From Deltaproteobacteria bacterium (GTDB lineage Bacteria > Myxococcota > JADLHZ01): a DNA stretch of 64,000 bases. Within the stretch, counting starts at the first letter, position 1. Every line of letters starts with the position of its first letter. Under the pieces are notes generated by a model, which was not told the origin of the DNA, made no database searches, and saw nothing but the letters and a program-made list of their open reading frames with translations. Below are positions 34,044-43,044 of this stretch, in pieces. A program made the translations under genes and the position numbers. Location of the stretch: contig JADLHZ010000007.1 in NCBI GenBank assembly GCA_020848545.1, forward strand, positions 62,001 through 126,000. The letters run 5' to 3'.

Positions 34044-34562
34044 ATGGCGAACGACAAGAAGGGCTGGCGGAGCGGACGCTCCGGAGCCAAGGACGGCGCC
34101 GTCGAGGCGAGCAAGGATCTCCTGCGCAAGGCGCGCGCGGTCAACCCGAGCCTCGCGGAGCAAGGCTCGACCACCGAGCTGTTCATGAACGTCCAAGCCG
34201 CCAAGGCCAAGCCCGCGGCGAGCACCACGAAGCCGGCCGCAACGAAGGGCGGTGGCCAAGCCGCGGCACCGTCGGCGAGCGCGAGCGGCGGCGATTTCTT
34301 CACGGCCTTTTACGCGCGCAAACAACATCACCAAGACGAGCGCGAGCGACTGACGCAAGAGCTCGCCCGTGTCGACCGCGAGCTCGCCACGCTCGGGCCC
34401 AGCACCGCCGAAGCGCTCGTCGAGCTCCTGCTGGCGGCCGACCCCGGCGTCGCCAACCCGCAAACGCTCGAAATCCTTCAGCGCGAGAAAGCATTCCTCG
34501 ACCGCGTTGGCTTCTCGCAACGCCAGCTCGTCGAACGGCGACTGCAAGAACAGAAGAAGTGA
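34044..34562 (+). CDS. NPxL/IGFS small island protein, paralogue 1 (172 aa)
   Basis: Starts at ATG 34044; ATG 34020 is an alternative and neither has a strong ribosome site. The N-terminal motif LLRKARAVNPSLAEQGSTTE (about 25-45) and C-terminal motif KAFLDRVGFSQRQL (about 150-163) recur in the proteins at 43041-43511 and 43508-44017. Between them lie a low-complexity Ala/Lys/Pro linker and a coiled coil (HHQDERERLTQELARVDREL). There is no signal peptide. It sits 60 bp upstream of the SctE-like translocator gene on the same strand, downstream of inverted repeat e. Function unknown; a secretion-associated accessory or substrate is plausible. Confidence 0.7.
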   Translation: MANDKKGWRSGRSGAKDGAVEASKDLLRKARAVNPSLAEQGSTTELFMNVQAAKAKPAASTTKPAATKGGGQAAAPSASASGGDFFTAFYARKQHHQDERERLTQELARVDRELATLGPSTAEALVELLLAADPGVANPQTLEILQREKAFLDRVGFSQRQLVERRLQEQKK

Positions 34563-34622
34563 GACGCCACGCGACGCGCCGCTCACGAACGAGGCGGCGT
34601 ATGGGAAAGGGAGAGGACGACG

Positions 34623-36386
34623 ATGACGAAATTGCCGCCGCCGACGACCCCGCCCGTTCGTGCCCCTGCCCCGGCCGCCGCGCCGCAGAGCAAAGCGCCG
34701 AGTGCCCCGATCGGCTCAGCCCCCCTGCCAAAAGACGTCAAGCCCGCCGCCAAGACCGCGGCGAGCCCCGCCGCATCGCTCGCCACCAAGGACCAGGTCG
34801 ACCGCAGCAAGCCCCGCCCACCCGACGCGAGCGCCGCTCAGCGCTTCACGGACTATGTCTTGCCGCTCTCCGAACAGCAGGTCGGCAAACAACGACCGCA
34901 ACGAACGGACGAGCTCCACACCGCGCTCGTCGTGGGCGTCACCGACGTCCTCAAGTGCCTCGTCGAGCCCGAGGGGATCGCCTGGATCCGAAGCCGCGCC
35001 AGTCACCTTCAGAGAAGCCCGAGCGACGGGATGTTCATGCAGCTCCTCCCGAGCGACTTTGCGCCGAAGTTCGGCGCGGCGCTCGGCGCCGCCTTCGATA
35101 ATGCGGAGGCCCGCGAGGCGCTGCGCCAACGCTTCGGGGCCGACGCGGTCGGCATCGACGCGGCCGCCGAGCGCGTCGTCGGCCGGCTGCTCCTCGGCGC
35201 GATCGCGCTCGACCAAAAGCCCTCCCTGCGCCAGCTCGCCGCCGAGATGGTGCCAGGCGCCGCGCCCAAGCTGCCGCCCCTTCCGATGACGACGCTCGCG
35301 ACGAACCTCATCAACGTGCTCGAAGCGAGCCTCGAGTACTTCATCGCCAACGCCGGACGGCTGATCAAAGGCGACTCGTCGGCGGATCTCGACGAGCTCT
35401 CGGGCCAGCTCAGCACCCTCAAGCAAGAGAAGCTCGCGATCGCGGCCGAGATCAATGCGAGCACCGGCTCCATCGTCGGTCTGCAGATGGCGCATGCCGA
35501 GGAGGTGGAAAAGGCACGGCAGAAGGCCGAATCCGACAAGATTTGCAGCGTCATCGGGGCGATCTTCGGTTGCATCGCGGCGATCGTCACCGCCGTCGCC
35601 GTCTCGGTCGCGACCTTCGGCGCGGGCTCAGGGGCGCTGATCGCGGCCGTGGCCGGGGTCGTCGGCGAAACCGCGGCCGAGGGCGTGGCGATCGCTTGTG
35701 CGGTCAGCGCCATCGTCGTCGCCGTGCTCACCGTCGTGACGTCGATGCCGAAGCTGCTCGAGCTCGGCGCGATGATTGCGCGCGCGTGCGGCTCCACCGC
35801 CGCCGCCGAGATGTTGGAGCAAGCGGCCTCGGACATGGAAACGTGGATGAACGACAACCCGTGGTTCGGCGCCATCGTGTCAGTCGTCAAGCTCGGCGCC
35901 GCCGTGCTGATGGGCATCGTCCTCGCGTCGTCGCTCTCCTCCGCGAGCTCGGAGGTGGCCGGCGATGTCGTCGAGGAGGGCGCGGAGATCGCCGAGCAAG
36001 GCGCCGAGGTTGGCGTCGAGGGCGCCGAGGTCGGAGAGGAAGTCGCGGACGAAACCGAGAGCGTCGTCGACGACCTCGCCACGCTCGCCACCGCGCTCGA
36101 GTCTGGCGCCGCGCTCGTCGACGGCATCGGCAAGGTGCTCAGCTCGAACGCGATGAAGGAGCTCGCGGCGATTCAGAGTCGGATGGAGAACCTCCGCGCC
36201 CAGCTCGCCGAAGTGGAGCTCGAGATCAAACAGCTCATCGGGAAGCTGACGGAGAAGAATCGCCAGCAAGAAGAGGTGAAGGAAGACATCGGCGAACGGC
36301 AAGAGCAAGAGCAGCGCTGCATGGAGGCGCTGAACAAGGCCGCCGAGTCGTACTCTCAGATCCTGGCCGCCGCAGCCCTCACCTGA
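34623..36386 (+). CDS. IpaB/SipB/YopB-like type III secretion translocator (SctE type)
   Basis: A 587-aa protein; ATG 34623 follows GGGAGAGG. Order: Pro/Ala-rich disordered N-terminus (1-70), helical domain, coiled coil (about 255-305), a strongly hydrophobic region (about 307-330: SVIGAIFGCIAAIVTAVAVS, extended by helices to about 372), a second hydrophobic segment (about 418-440: SVVKLGAAVLMGIVLASSLS), then a long C-terminal coiled coil (about 500-575). Length and placement match IpaB (580 aa, hydrophobic segments near 313-333 and 399-419) and SipB (593 aa). Such proteins are secreted and insert in the target membrane to form the translocon pore. No secretion machine gene is in the window. 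The alternative is an unrelated pore-forming coiled-coil toxin. Confidence 0.65.
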   Translation: MTKLPPPTTPPVRAPAPAAAPQSKAPSAPIGSAPLPKDVKPAAKTAASPAASLATKDQVDRSKPRPPDASAAQRFTDYVLPLSEQQVGKQRPQRTDELHTALVVGVTDVLKCLVEPEGIAWIRSRASHLQRSPSDGMFMQLLPSDFAPKFGAALGAAFDNAEAREALRQRFGADAVGIDAAAERVVGRLLLGAIALDQKPSLRQLAAEMVPGAAPKLPPLPMTTLATNLINVLEASLEYFIANAGRLIKGDSSADLDELSGQLSTLKQEKLAIAAEINASTGSIVGLQMAHAEEVEKARQKAESDKICSVIGAIFGCIAAIVTAVAVSVATFGAGSGALIAAVAGVVGETAAEGVAIACAVSAIVVAVLTVVTSMPKLLELGAMIARACGSTAAAEMLEQAASDMETWMNDNPWFGAIVSVVKLGAAVLMGIVLASSLSSASSEVAGDVVEEGAEIAEQGAEVGVEGAEVGEEVADETESVVDDLATLATALESGAALVDGIGKVLSSNAMKELAAIQSRMENLRAQLAEVELEIKQLIGKLTEKNRQQEEVKEDIGERQEQEQRCMEALNKAAESYSQILAAAALT

Positions 36387-36395
36387 GGGCGCTCT

Positions 36396-36410
36396 CCGGC
36401 GCGCCGCCGG
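36396..36410. terminator. Candidate hairpin between convergent genes
   Basis: CCGGCG, loop CGC, CGCCGG forms a 6-bp GC stem in the 33-bp gap between two convergent stops. There is no T tract, so intrinsic termination is uncertain. Confidence 0.3.
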
Positions 36411-36419
36411 CGGTCGCGC

Positions 36420-36989
36420 TCACTTCGCGGGCGACGCTGCTCCGCGCATCCGCGCCTTGGCTTCTTCGACGCGACGCGCAACGAGGTTGAACGCGTCAAA
36501 GCTGCTCATGTTGCGATCGACGACGTAATTCTCCGATCGCTCGATGCGATGGAGCTCCGCCGGCGAGAACACCTCGGGCGCGAGCTTCTGCGCCAGCTCG
36601 GCCAGCCCCTGCTCGATCGCGACGAAGTCGAGGCCGGCGTCGGATTTTCCGGCCAACAGCTCGCGCGCCGCGCCGCTCAGGCGCTCGGCGAAGCGTTCGC
36701 AATTGGCGGGGTCGATGCCGCGCTCGGCCGCGACCGCCACGGCCTCGTCGACCCATTGCGCGGCAAAAGACGCGACCGGCGCGTTGCTCGACAAGGGGAC
36801 GCGCTCGGCGGGCGGCTTGGCCCCCGTGCCCTCGACGGTCGAGGCGCCGTCACGGCTGAAGGTCTCGCTCGGAGCCGCGGCCCGGCTCGCGTCCGCTGCC
36901 TTCGCGGTCGAGGTCTGCTCCACCGTCGCGGCACGCTCGACCGTCGGCGCATCCGGCACCCCAGGGGCTTTTGGCTTGATCGTCGTCAC
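36420..36989 (-). CDS. Hypothetical island protein, 189 aa
   Basis: It starts at GTG 36989 with GAGGAG upstream. Residues 1-85 are Ala/Thr/Pro-rich and disordered (TVERAATVEQTSTAKAADAS); about 90-185 form a helical domain (FAAQWVDEAVAVAAERGID, NMSSFDAFNLVARRVEEAK). No recognised family, no signal peptide, no membrane segment. The shape, a disordered N-terminus followed by a compact helical domain, is common in type III secretion substrates. It is divergent from the 175-aa gene, with a half inverted repeat (37071-37088) between them. Confidence 0.6.
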   Translation of the reverse strand: MTTIKPKAPGVPDAPTVERAATVEQTSTAKAADASRAAAPSETFSRDGASTVEGTGAKPPAERVPLSSNAPVASFAAQWVDEAVAVAAERGIDPANCERFAERLSGAARELLAGKSDAGLDFVAIEQGLAELAQKLAPEVFSPAELHRIERSENYVVDRNMSSFDAFNLVARRVEEAKARMRGAASPAK

Positions 36990-37070
36990 GCGGCTCTCCT
37001 CGATGAACCTACCACAAGCGCCTCACCTTGGCTCCGGGTTCGGTGCGCGCACTCCTACCGAAGCCCGCGG

Positions 37071-37088
37071 CGGACGGCGCGCTTGTCG
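37071..37088. promoter_or_regulatory. Island inverted repeat, copy f (half site)
   Basis: The right half and spacer end (GGCGCGCT then TGTCGCG) match; the left arm (CGGAC) does not pair well. It lies between the divergent genes at 36989 and 37176, 82 and 88 bp away. Weak taken alone; listed because of position. Confidence 0.35.
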
Positions 37089-37175
37089 CGATCTGTCACG
37101 CCGGCGTGCCGGGGCGGCCACCGCGACGCCGCCGCGCCCGCCGCGGCCGAAACAGAGCCAGGAGGAACACACGAC

Positions 37176-37703
37176 ATGGGTGATTCAATCAGCGGAGCAC
37201 TTCTCGCCATGGGGCAAGTCGGCGCCGGCATCAGCTACAGCGCGCCGGACGGCCAGAAGGGCGCCTGGGTCGGCGGCGAGCTGAGCGGCGTCGGGCCGAT
37301 CGCCGTGGGCGCCATCATGGGCAACGGCGTCATCCCGATCTTCACCGCGGCACCGGAGGTCTACGGGCGCGTCGAGGCCAACGGCGAGCGTATACGCGGC
37401 CAGCTCGGGCTCGGCGCGCAGCTCGGCGCGGTGATCCTACCCGTGCCAGTGCAGCTCACGACGGGCATCGGCCTCGGTGGCAAAATCGATGGTCCGCTCT
37501 CCGATGGGCTCGTGCGCTGGAACGCGGGCGCCGAAGCTCCCGTCGGCGTCGCCAACGTCGGCAAGCTGATGGGGCTCTTCTCGCTCTCGGCGAGCTACGT
37601 CGGCAGCAAAGACTTCGGCAGCGGCCCCGTCGAGCACGGCCTGTCGATCGGCCTCAAGGTCGGCTTCGTCGACTGGAAGAACTTCACGCTGATCCCGAGA
37701 TGA
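37176..37703 (+). CDS. Hypothetical Gly-rich beta protein, 175 aa
   Basis: ATG 37176 follows AGGAGG at good spacing. The sequence is rich in Gly and Val with alternating polar and hydrophobic residues (QLGLGAQLGAVILPVPVQLT, HGLSIGLKVGFVDWKNFT), suggesting a beta barrel or beta sandwich. There is no signal peptide, unusual for an outer-membrane barrel, and no family is recognised. Its stop abuts that of the convergent gene with no gap. It belongs to the island by position and by the upstream half inverted repeat. Confidence 0.6.
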   Translation: MGDSISGALLAMGQVGAGISYSAPDGQKGAWVGGELSGVGPIAVGAIMGNGVIPIFTAAPEVYGRVEANGERIRGQLGLGAQLGAVILPVPVQLTTGIGLGGKIDGPLSDGLVRWNAGAEAPVGVANVGKLMGLFSLSASYVGSKDFGSGPVEHGLSIGLKVGFVDWKNFTLIPR

Positions 37704-38489
37704 TCACATCCCGAACGAGAAGCGAAACGCGCCGAGCGCACCGAGCTTCACCTCCGGATGCAGCGTCTTCGCCAGCGCCTTCCTGCCCCGCGCCGGCGAC
37801 CACACGAACGCGTCGATGATCTCGATGACCGCAAGACCGATCGCCGCAAACGCCGCGACGTTCATCACGACCTGGAGCGGCATCGGGTTCGTGTCGTTGA
37901 AGAAGAAGCCGTCCGCTTGACGCAAGCGCCACCAGACGACCCCGACCGCCACGTTGGTCGCAACGAGCGCGAGCTCCAACCCCAAAAACGCGCCGCCGGC
38001 GGCGTAGTCGTGGTTCAAGAAGTGGCCGATGCCGCCAGGGAAGATGCGCGTCCATGGGTGCTTGTCGCCGGTGGTGCGCGCCTCGGCGGGCACCTCGTTC
38101 ATCGCGGCAACGAACTTCGCGCGCTCGCTGTCGAAGAAGTGCACGAGCTCCGGCGGCGTGGCGCCGCGATCGAGCTCATAGTCCACGTTTTCAGCGAACA
38201 AGCGCTGCAGCTCGGCCGCCGCTTGCGGCACGTCCTGATCCGGGTTCGCCAGGCGCAGCGAGAACGCGAGGAGCAAGCGCGCCCTTTGCCGCGAAGCGCC
38301 GTCCTTCAGCTCCGGATCGCCGAGCACCACGAGCAAGCGCTCGATAGCGCCCGCAAAGTCGTACTCGTCGTAGGCGTGCTCTCCGGCCGCGAGGTGCTCG
38401 CGCCAGGTGACGGCACCGGGCGCAGCGGCCGGAGCAGTGACAAGATCGGCGGCAACGGACAAGGACAAAACGAGCAGCAGCATGATCAC
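37704..38489 (-). CDS. Membrane protein with TPR-like periplasmic part, 261 aa
   Basis: The last gene of the operon running from 47144; its ATG overlaps the kinase stop (ATGA). Signal peptide (MIMLLLVLSLSVAADL), then a helical TPR-like region (about 30-135: AYDEYDFAGAIERLLVVLGD), then two hydrophobic segments (about 165-190 and 205-225) near the C-terminus. Similar proteins often accompany PEGA-domain kinases in myxobacteria and are uncharacterised. Probably an envelope component or sensor partner of the kinase. Confidence 0.65.
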   Translation of the reverse strand: MIMLLLVLSLSVAADLVTAPAAAPGAVTWREHLAAGEHAYDEYDFAGAIERLLVVLGDPELKDGASRQRARLLLAFSLRLANPDQDVPQAAAELQRLFAENVDYELDRGATPPELVHFFDSERAKFVAAMNEVPAEARTTGDKHPWTRIFPGGIGHFLNHDYAAGGAFLGLELALVATNVAVGVVWWRLRQADGFFFNDTNPMPLQVVMNVAAFAAIGLAVIEIIDAFVWSPARGRKALAKTLHPEVKLGALGAFRFSFGM

Positions 38490-40996
38490 TTCTCCAGCGT
38501 GACGCGCACTTCGCGCGATTCGCCGCCCTTGACGACGACGATCTCTTCGGCGGTCTTGTACGACGGGTTCTCCAAGCGGACGACGTAGCGGCCAGGCTTG
38601 AGCTCCACGCTGTTGAAGCGCGGGGTTTGACCGAACGCTTTACCGTCGATCGAAATCTTCGCCCAGGGCTTGATGATGAAGCGGACGACGGCCGGGGTCG
38701 CGAGCGCCGGCTCCGGCTCGACGGGACGCGCCGGCACGGGCGCCGGGGCGACAGCGGTCGTCGCTTCCGGTGCCGGCTCGCGCGAGGCGGGACGCGGCTT
38801 CGGCTTCGCGTCCGTCTTCGCGTCGATCGCCACGGGCGCGGCCGGCACGGTTGGCACCTCGGTGACCGGTGGCGGCGCGAGCTCCGGTGGCGGCGGCTGC
38901 GGGAGCTCGGGCGCCCTGTCGGCGATCGCCCCGCTCACCAGCGGTGGCGCGACCGGTGGCGCCGCCCGCGCGCGCGCGCGAACCTGCCACGCGAGGCCGA
39001 TCGCCACCACCGACACCACCAGCGCCGCGGCGATCGCGTACGGCCACCGCGCGCGCTCCTCCGGCTCCGCGGTCATGGCGAGCGGATCCGGCGTCGTCGT
39101 CGCGAGCGGCCGCGGCGTGCGCACTTCCGTCGCCCCCGTCGCCACGACGGCAATCTTCGACACGCTCGTTTGGTGCTCGCCGAGCGCCGCCGCCACCGCG
39201 CGCCGCAGTTCAGCACGGGCATCGAGCACACCGCGCGCCTCGAGCATCGCCCGCACGCGCGCCGCGACGTCCGCCGCAGACGCTGGCCGCGCCTCCGGAT
39301 CGAGCGCGCGCAGCTCGTCGATCAACGCACCGAGCTCGGGCGCGACCCGACTCGGCACGGGCGCCAAGTCGCCCCGCGCGAGCTTGCGCAGGCACTCCGG
39401 CAAGTTGGCCGCGACCACCGGCATCTCGCCGGTCACCACGTTGAGCAACATCGCGCCGAGCGAGAACAGATCGCCTGGCGGGCCGGCGGCGTCCGGATCG
39501 AAGATCTGCTCGGGTGACGCAAAGAACGGGCTGCCGATCGCCGACGTCTTCGCCGAGACGAAGGTCTGGCTCTTCGCTGCGCTCGCACGCACGATGCCGA
39601 AGTCGCCGAGAAACACCGTCCCGTCGCGATCGACGAACACGTTTTCGGGCTTGAGATCGCGGTGCACGAACCCTTCTTCGTGCACCGCCGCGAGCGCGTC
39701 GCACACCTGAACGACGAGCGCGAGCGCCACGTTCTCCGCGAGCCCTCCTTGCGGAATCACCTTACTGACGGTGGGCCCATCGACGAAGCCGATGACCAAG
39801 TAAGGCAAGAGCGCGCCCGGCCCGGAGTAGTCGAGCACCTCGACGATGTTCGGGTGGCGCAAGCGGCCCATCGCGCGCGCCTCGCGGTGGAAGCGCTTGC
39901 GCAAATCCGGATCGATCGCGCCGCCCTCGTCCGAGAGCACGAGCTTGACGGCCACCTCTCGCTTGAGGCGCTTGTCGCTCGCGAGCAGAACCTTGCCCAT
40001 GCCGCCTTCGCCGAGCATCCCGCGCACTTCGTAGCGATCGCGCGTCGCGAGCCCGAGCGCGCGCACGACGTCGCCCGCGGCGATCGCTTCCTGCAACGCG
40101 CCGTCATTGTCCGGCGCGCGGCTCACCCGCGTCGCCTCCGCCGGATCGATCCAGTCGGCGACGATCGCGCGCGCGTTGGCGCCGGCGAGCGACGCCGCGA
40201 TCTGCAACGCGACCTGCGCCGCGCTCACCGGCCGCGCTCCGAGCGGGCCCGTCAGCGCGTCGCCGATCGCCGCGAGCGCCGGATCGACGCCGGCCGCCCC
40301 CGCGAGCTTTTGGATCTTGCCGTCGATGATCGCCGCGAGCAGCGCCGAGATCTCGCCGACCGGCGCCGGCGCCTCGCCGAGCACGGCGTAGGCGATCGCG
40401 ATGCCGAGCGCGTAGAGATCGCTCGCCGCGTCGTAGCGGCCCGTCTTCAACACTTCGGGGGCGACGAAGAGCGGCGTGCCGACGATGCCGGTGCCGCGCG
40501 TGACGAAGGTCTCGCTGGTGCGTGCGCCGGCCACGGACGCGACGAGGCCGAAGTCGGTGACGACGACGCGGCCGCTCTTCTCGACGAAGATGTTCGCCAG
40601 GGAAAGATCGCGGTGAATGAGCTTCTGCGCGTGCGCGGCGGCCAGCCCGGCCGCTGCTTGCGTGAAGATCGCCGCCGCGACCCGGCTCGGCACCGGGCCA
40701 CGCGCGTCGACGAGCGACTTCAGATCGGCGCCATCCAAGAGCTCCGTCGCGATGAACGGCGCTTCGCCATCCTTTCCGGAGTAGTCGTGCACGGAGACGA
40801 CGTGCTCGTCGACGACCCCGAGCAGCGCGCGTGCCTCACGGTGAAAATGCGCGCGCGACGCTTCGTGCGCGAGCAGCTCGTCGCGCAGCACCTTCAGCGC
40901 GACCGTCTTCTGCGATCGCTTGTCTTTGGCCTGATAGACGATCGCGCTTTGGCCTTCGCCGAGCTTCTTGACGATGTCGTAGTCGGCGATCGGCAT
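38486..40996 (-). CDS. Membrane Ser/Thr protein kinase with two tandem kinase domains and a PEGA domain
   Basis: An 836-aa protein; ATG 40996 (MPIADYDIVKKLGEGQSAIV) is 9 bp after the lipoprotein gene. Kinase domain 1 (about 6-270): GEGQSA, VALK, HRDLSLAN, DFG, APE. Kinase domain 2 (about 318-590): GEGGMGKV, VAVK, HRDLKPEN, DFG, with SPE for APE. Both have all catalytic residues. A single transmembrane helix (about 648-668) is followed by a Pro/Ala-rich linker and a C-terminal PEGA domain (about 768-836: SIDGKAFGQTP...LKPGRYVVRLENPSYK). The kinases are therefore cytoplasmic and PEGA periplasmic. Two full Hanks-type domains in one chain is unusual. The FHA domain of the regulator at 19080 is an obvious candidate target reader. 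Confidence 0.9.
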   Translation of the reverse strand: MPIADYDIVKKLGEGQSAIVYQAKDKRSQKTVALKVLRDELLAHEASRAHFHREARALLGVVDEHVVSVHDYSGKDGEAPFIATELLDGADLKSLVDARGPVPSRVAAAIFTQAAAGLAAAHAQKLIHRDLSLANIFVEKSGRVVVTDFGLVASVAGARTSETFVTRGTGIVGTPLFVAPEVLKTGRYDAASDLYALGIAIAYAVLGEAPAPVGEISALLAAIIDGKIQKLAGAAGVDPALAAIGDALTGPLGARPVSAAQVALQIAASLAGANARAIVADWIDPAEATRVSRAPDNDGALQEAIAAGDVVRALGLATRDRYEVRGMLGEGGMGKVLLASDKRLKREVAVKLVLSDEGGAIDPDLRKRFHREARAMGRLRHPNIVEVLDYSGPGALLPYLVIGFVDGPTVSKVIPQGGLAENVALALVVQVCDALAAVHEEGFVHRDLKPENVFVDRDGTVFLGDFGIVRASAAKSQTFVSAKTSAIGSPFFASPEQIFDPDAAGPPGDLFSLGAMLLNVVTGEMPVVAANLPECLRKLARGDLAPVPSRVAPELGALIDELRALDPEARPASAADVAARVRAMLEARGVLDARAELRRAVAAALGEHQTSVSKIAVVATGATEVRTPRPLATTTPDPLAMTAEPEERARWPYAIAAALVVSVVAIGLAWQVRARARAAPPVAPPLVSGAIADRAPELPQPPPPELAPPPVTEVPTVPAAPVAIDAKTDAKPKPRPASREPAPEATTAVAPAPVPARPVEPEPALATPAVVRFIIKPWAKISIDGKAFGQTPRFNSVELKPGRYVVRLENPSYKTAEEIVVVKGGESREVRVTLEK

Positions 40997-41004
40997 CGTT
41001 CTGC

Positions 41005-43044
41005 TCAGGGGTAATCGAAGTTGACGATGAGGCGCGGCTTCATCGGATCCTGGCGGCCCGAAGGCGGATACATCCCGGTGCTCTCGCCGGTCGCGAGGAA
41101 GATCTGCTCGCTGCCGGCGACGCCGCCGCGCGGCGACGTCTCGATGCGCCACTGCGAGCGGCCCGCGCGCTGGCCAGGCAGGCGCAGCGACCAGTCGAGC
41201 TTCACCTTCGGCGCGACGTTGAAATAGTTGAGCGTCAGGTGCTGCGCGTGGCGAAAGCCTTGCGCCGATGACACGGGATCGAAGCGATAGATCAACGATT
41301 GCGGCAAGCTGCAACCGCCCGGGCCGAGGCACTCGTTGACGGCGTCGGCGGCAGGTACGGCCGACGCGTCGTAGTCGTTCGTGTCGAGCCCACTTCCGTA
41401 GTCGACGCTGTACGCCCGCATGTTGCCGCTCGGCGAGCCGACCTTCCAGTCCCAGAAGAGCCAGAGCTCCGCGGTCTGAACCGTGACGAGATTACCCTGC
41501 TGCGCAACGTCGAAGTCGCTGAGGGGTAGAAACAGATCGAAGAGGTTGAAGCTGACGAAGCCTTGATAGTTGCAGTTGTTCGGCGGGCCTCCGTCGCCAA
41601 TCATCATGCCGACACCGGTGTTGAACGCCAAGGAACCTTCGCTGCAGTCGGCGACCGGCACGATGTACCCGTCGAGCGTGCCGACCGAGTTGATCGTCAC
41701 CGTCGTGTTGCGCATGACGCGGAAGGTGCCGGTTGCAGGGCTCTGCAGCGCGTTGATGTTCGTCGCGTCTTTGGCGGCCGTGCTGACGGTCCACGTGACG
41801 GTCACCCCCTTGGCGAAGTCGCTCGAGGGATTGAAGGTCAGCACGTCGCCGCCGAGGTTCCACGAGATCGCGCCGGCGACCGGCGTCGCACCAATCTTCA
41901 CCGAGAGCGCACCCGCGGTGCTGGCGAAGTTCATCGGCTCGCTGAACTCGATGACCAAATTCGTGCTCGGCGCGACGCCTTTGTCACCGGCGGCCGGCGT
42001 CACCATGTCGACGGTCGGCGCCATCGTGTCCGGCGCCAAGCTCGTGTCGAAGGTCCAGGCGTCGTCCGCGGCCATCTTGTTGCCGGTGTCGTCTTCGAGG
42101 TTCGCTTGTACCTTCGCCGTGACTGGCTGGCCGGCCGGCAAGTTCGCAGTGGTGCAGCTCGCGCTCTGGCGATCCGTGCTGACGTTGACGGTGCACGGCG
42201 CACTATTGACGAGCAGCACGACAGACGGGGTCTTCACCGGCTCGCTGAAGCTGACGGTCAAGATCGTGTTCGGAGGCACCAAGGCCGCGCCCGGCGCTGG
42301 GATCCGCGAGACGACTGCCGGCGGCGCCGTGTCGGGGATCGGCGCCGTCGTGAAGGAAAAGGTGGTCGTCCCGGCCAGCAACTGGCTTTGGTCGTCGCTC
42401 GCCGCGACGGTGGCGACGAAGCCCGTGAGGTCGAGCAGCGGGCTCGTCGGCGTCCACTCGTAGGTTTTGCCGTCGTTCGTGATCACCGGCTCGGACAGCG
42501 AGACGTTTGGCTCGAGCGCGAGCCCTGCCGACACGACCGGACGGCTGAAGGTGACGCTCAGCTTACTGTCGAGAGGCACGACGGTGGCGCCGTTGGGCGG
42601 GTTCGTCGAGTCGATCACCGGCGGCGCCGACAGGCTGACGACCGGCGGCGCCATCGTCGTGAACGTCGCCGTGCGCACGCCCTCGATCGGCTGGCCGAGG
42701 CCGTCCTGTCCGTTCACCTCGATCGTGTACTCGGTCGAGTAGCTCATCGCGACCGTGACCAAGTACGTCACGCGCTGATCTGCTTGATCCCAGAGCGGCT
42801 GGCTGAGCTCGAGCGCCGGCTCCGAGAACAGCGTCACCGTCGGCACGTTCATCGGCTTCGAAAATCGGTAGGTGATCGACGACGTGACCGGCACGTCGAC
42901 GGTGCCGTGCTCGGGCTCGATCGACACGATCACCGGCGCCGGCTCGAGCCCGGGCCGGCGCTTGAACTTCGGCGCTTCGAAGTTGATGCAGGCGCCGACG
43001 AGGATGCTCGTCGCGGCGGCGCAGGTCAGCGAGAGGCGGGTCAT
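41005..43044 (-). CDS. Lipoprotein with tandem SbsA-type Ig-like domains
   Basis: A 679-aa protein whose ATG overlaps the stop of the upstream small gene (ATGA). The lipobox LVGAC puts the lipidated Cys at 19. Four Big_5/SbsA-like Ig repeats follow (about 37-450), each with the pattern P...G...V.....I...FS.PM/PV (e.g. TSSITYRFSKPMNVPTV, TNLVIEFSEPMNFAS). The last 220 residues form a separate beta-sandwich-like region. Predicted to be displayed in the envelope or on the surface as an adhesion or structural protein. Its position inside a coupled operon with secretion-substrate-like genes and the kinase is notable. Confidence 0.8.
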   Translation of the reverse strand: MTRLSLTCAAATSILVGACINFEAPKFKRRPGLEPAPVIVSIEPEHGTVDVPVTSSITYRFSKPMNVPTVTLFSEPALELSQPLWDQADQRVTYLVTVAMSYSTEYTIEVNGQDGLGQPIEGVRTATFTTMAPPVVSLSAPPVIDSTNPPNGATVVPLDSKLSVTFSRPVVSAGLALEPNVSLSEPVITNDGKTYEWTPTSPLLDLTGFVATVAASDDQSQLLAGTTTFSFTTAPIPDTAPPAVVSRIPAPGAALVPPNTILTVSFSEPVKTPSVVLLVNSAPCTVNVSTDRQSASCTTANLPAGQPVTAKVQANLEDDTGNKMAADDAWTFDTSLAPDTMAPTVDMVTPAAGDKGVAPSTNLVIEFSEPMNFASTAGALSVKIGATPVAGAISWNLGGDVLTFNPSSDFAKGVTVTWTVSTAAKDATNINALQSPATGTFRVMRNTTVTINSVGTLDGYIVPVADCSEGSLAFNTGVGMMIGDGGPPNNCNYQGFVSFNLFDLFLPLSDFDVAQQGNLVTVQTAELWLFWDWKVGSPSGNMRAYSVDYGSGLDTNDYDASAVPAADAVNECLGPGGCSLPQSLIYRFDPVSSAQGFRHAQHLTLNYFNVAPKVKLDWSLRLPGQRAGRSQWRIETSPRGGVAGSEQIFLATGESTGMYPPSGRQDPMKPRLIVNFDYP

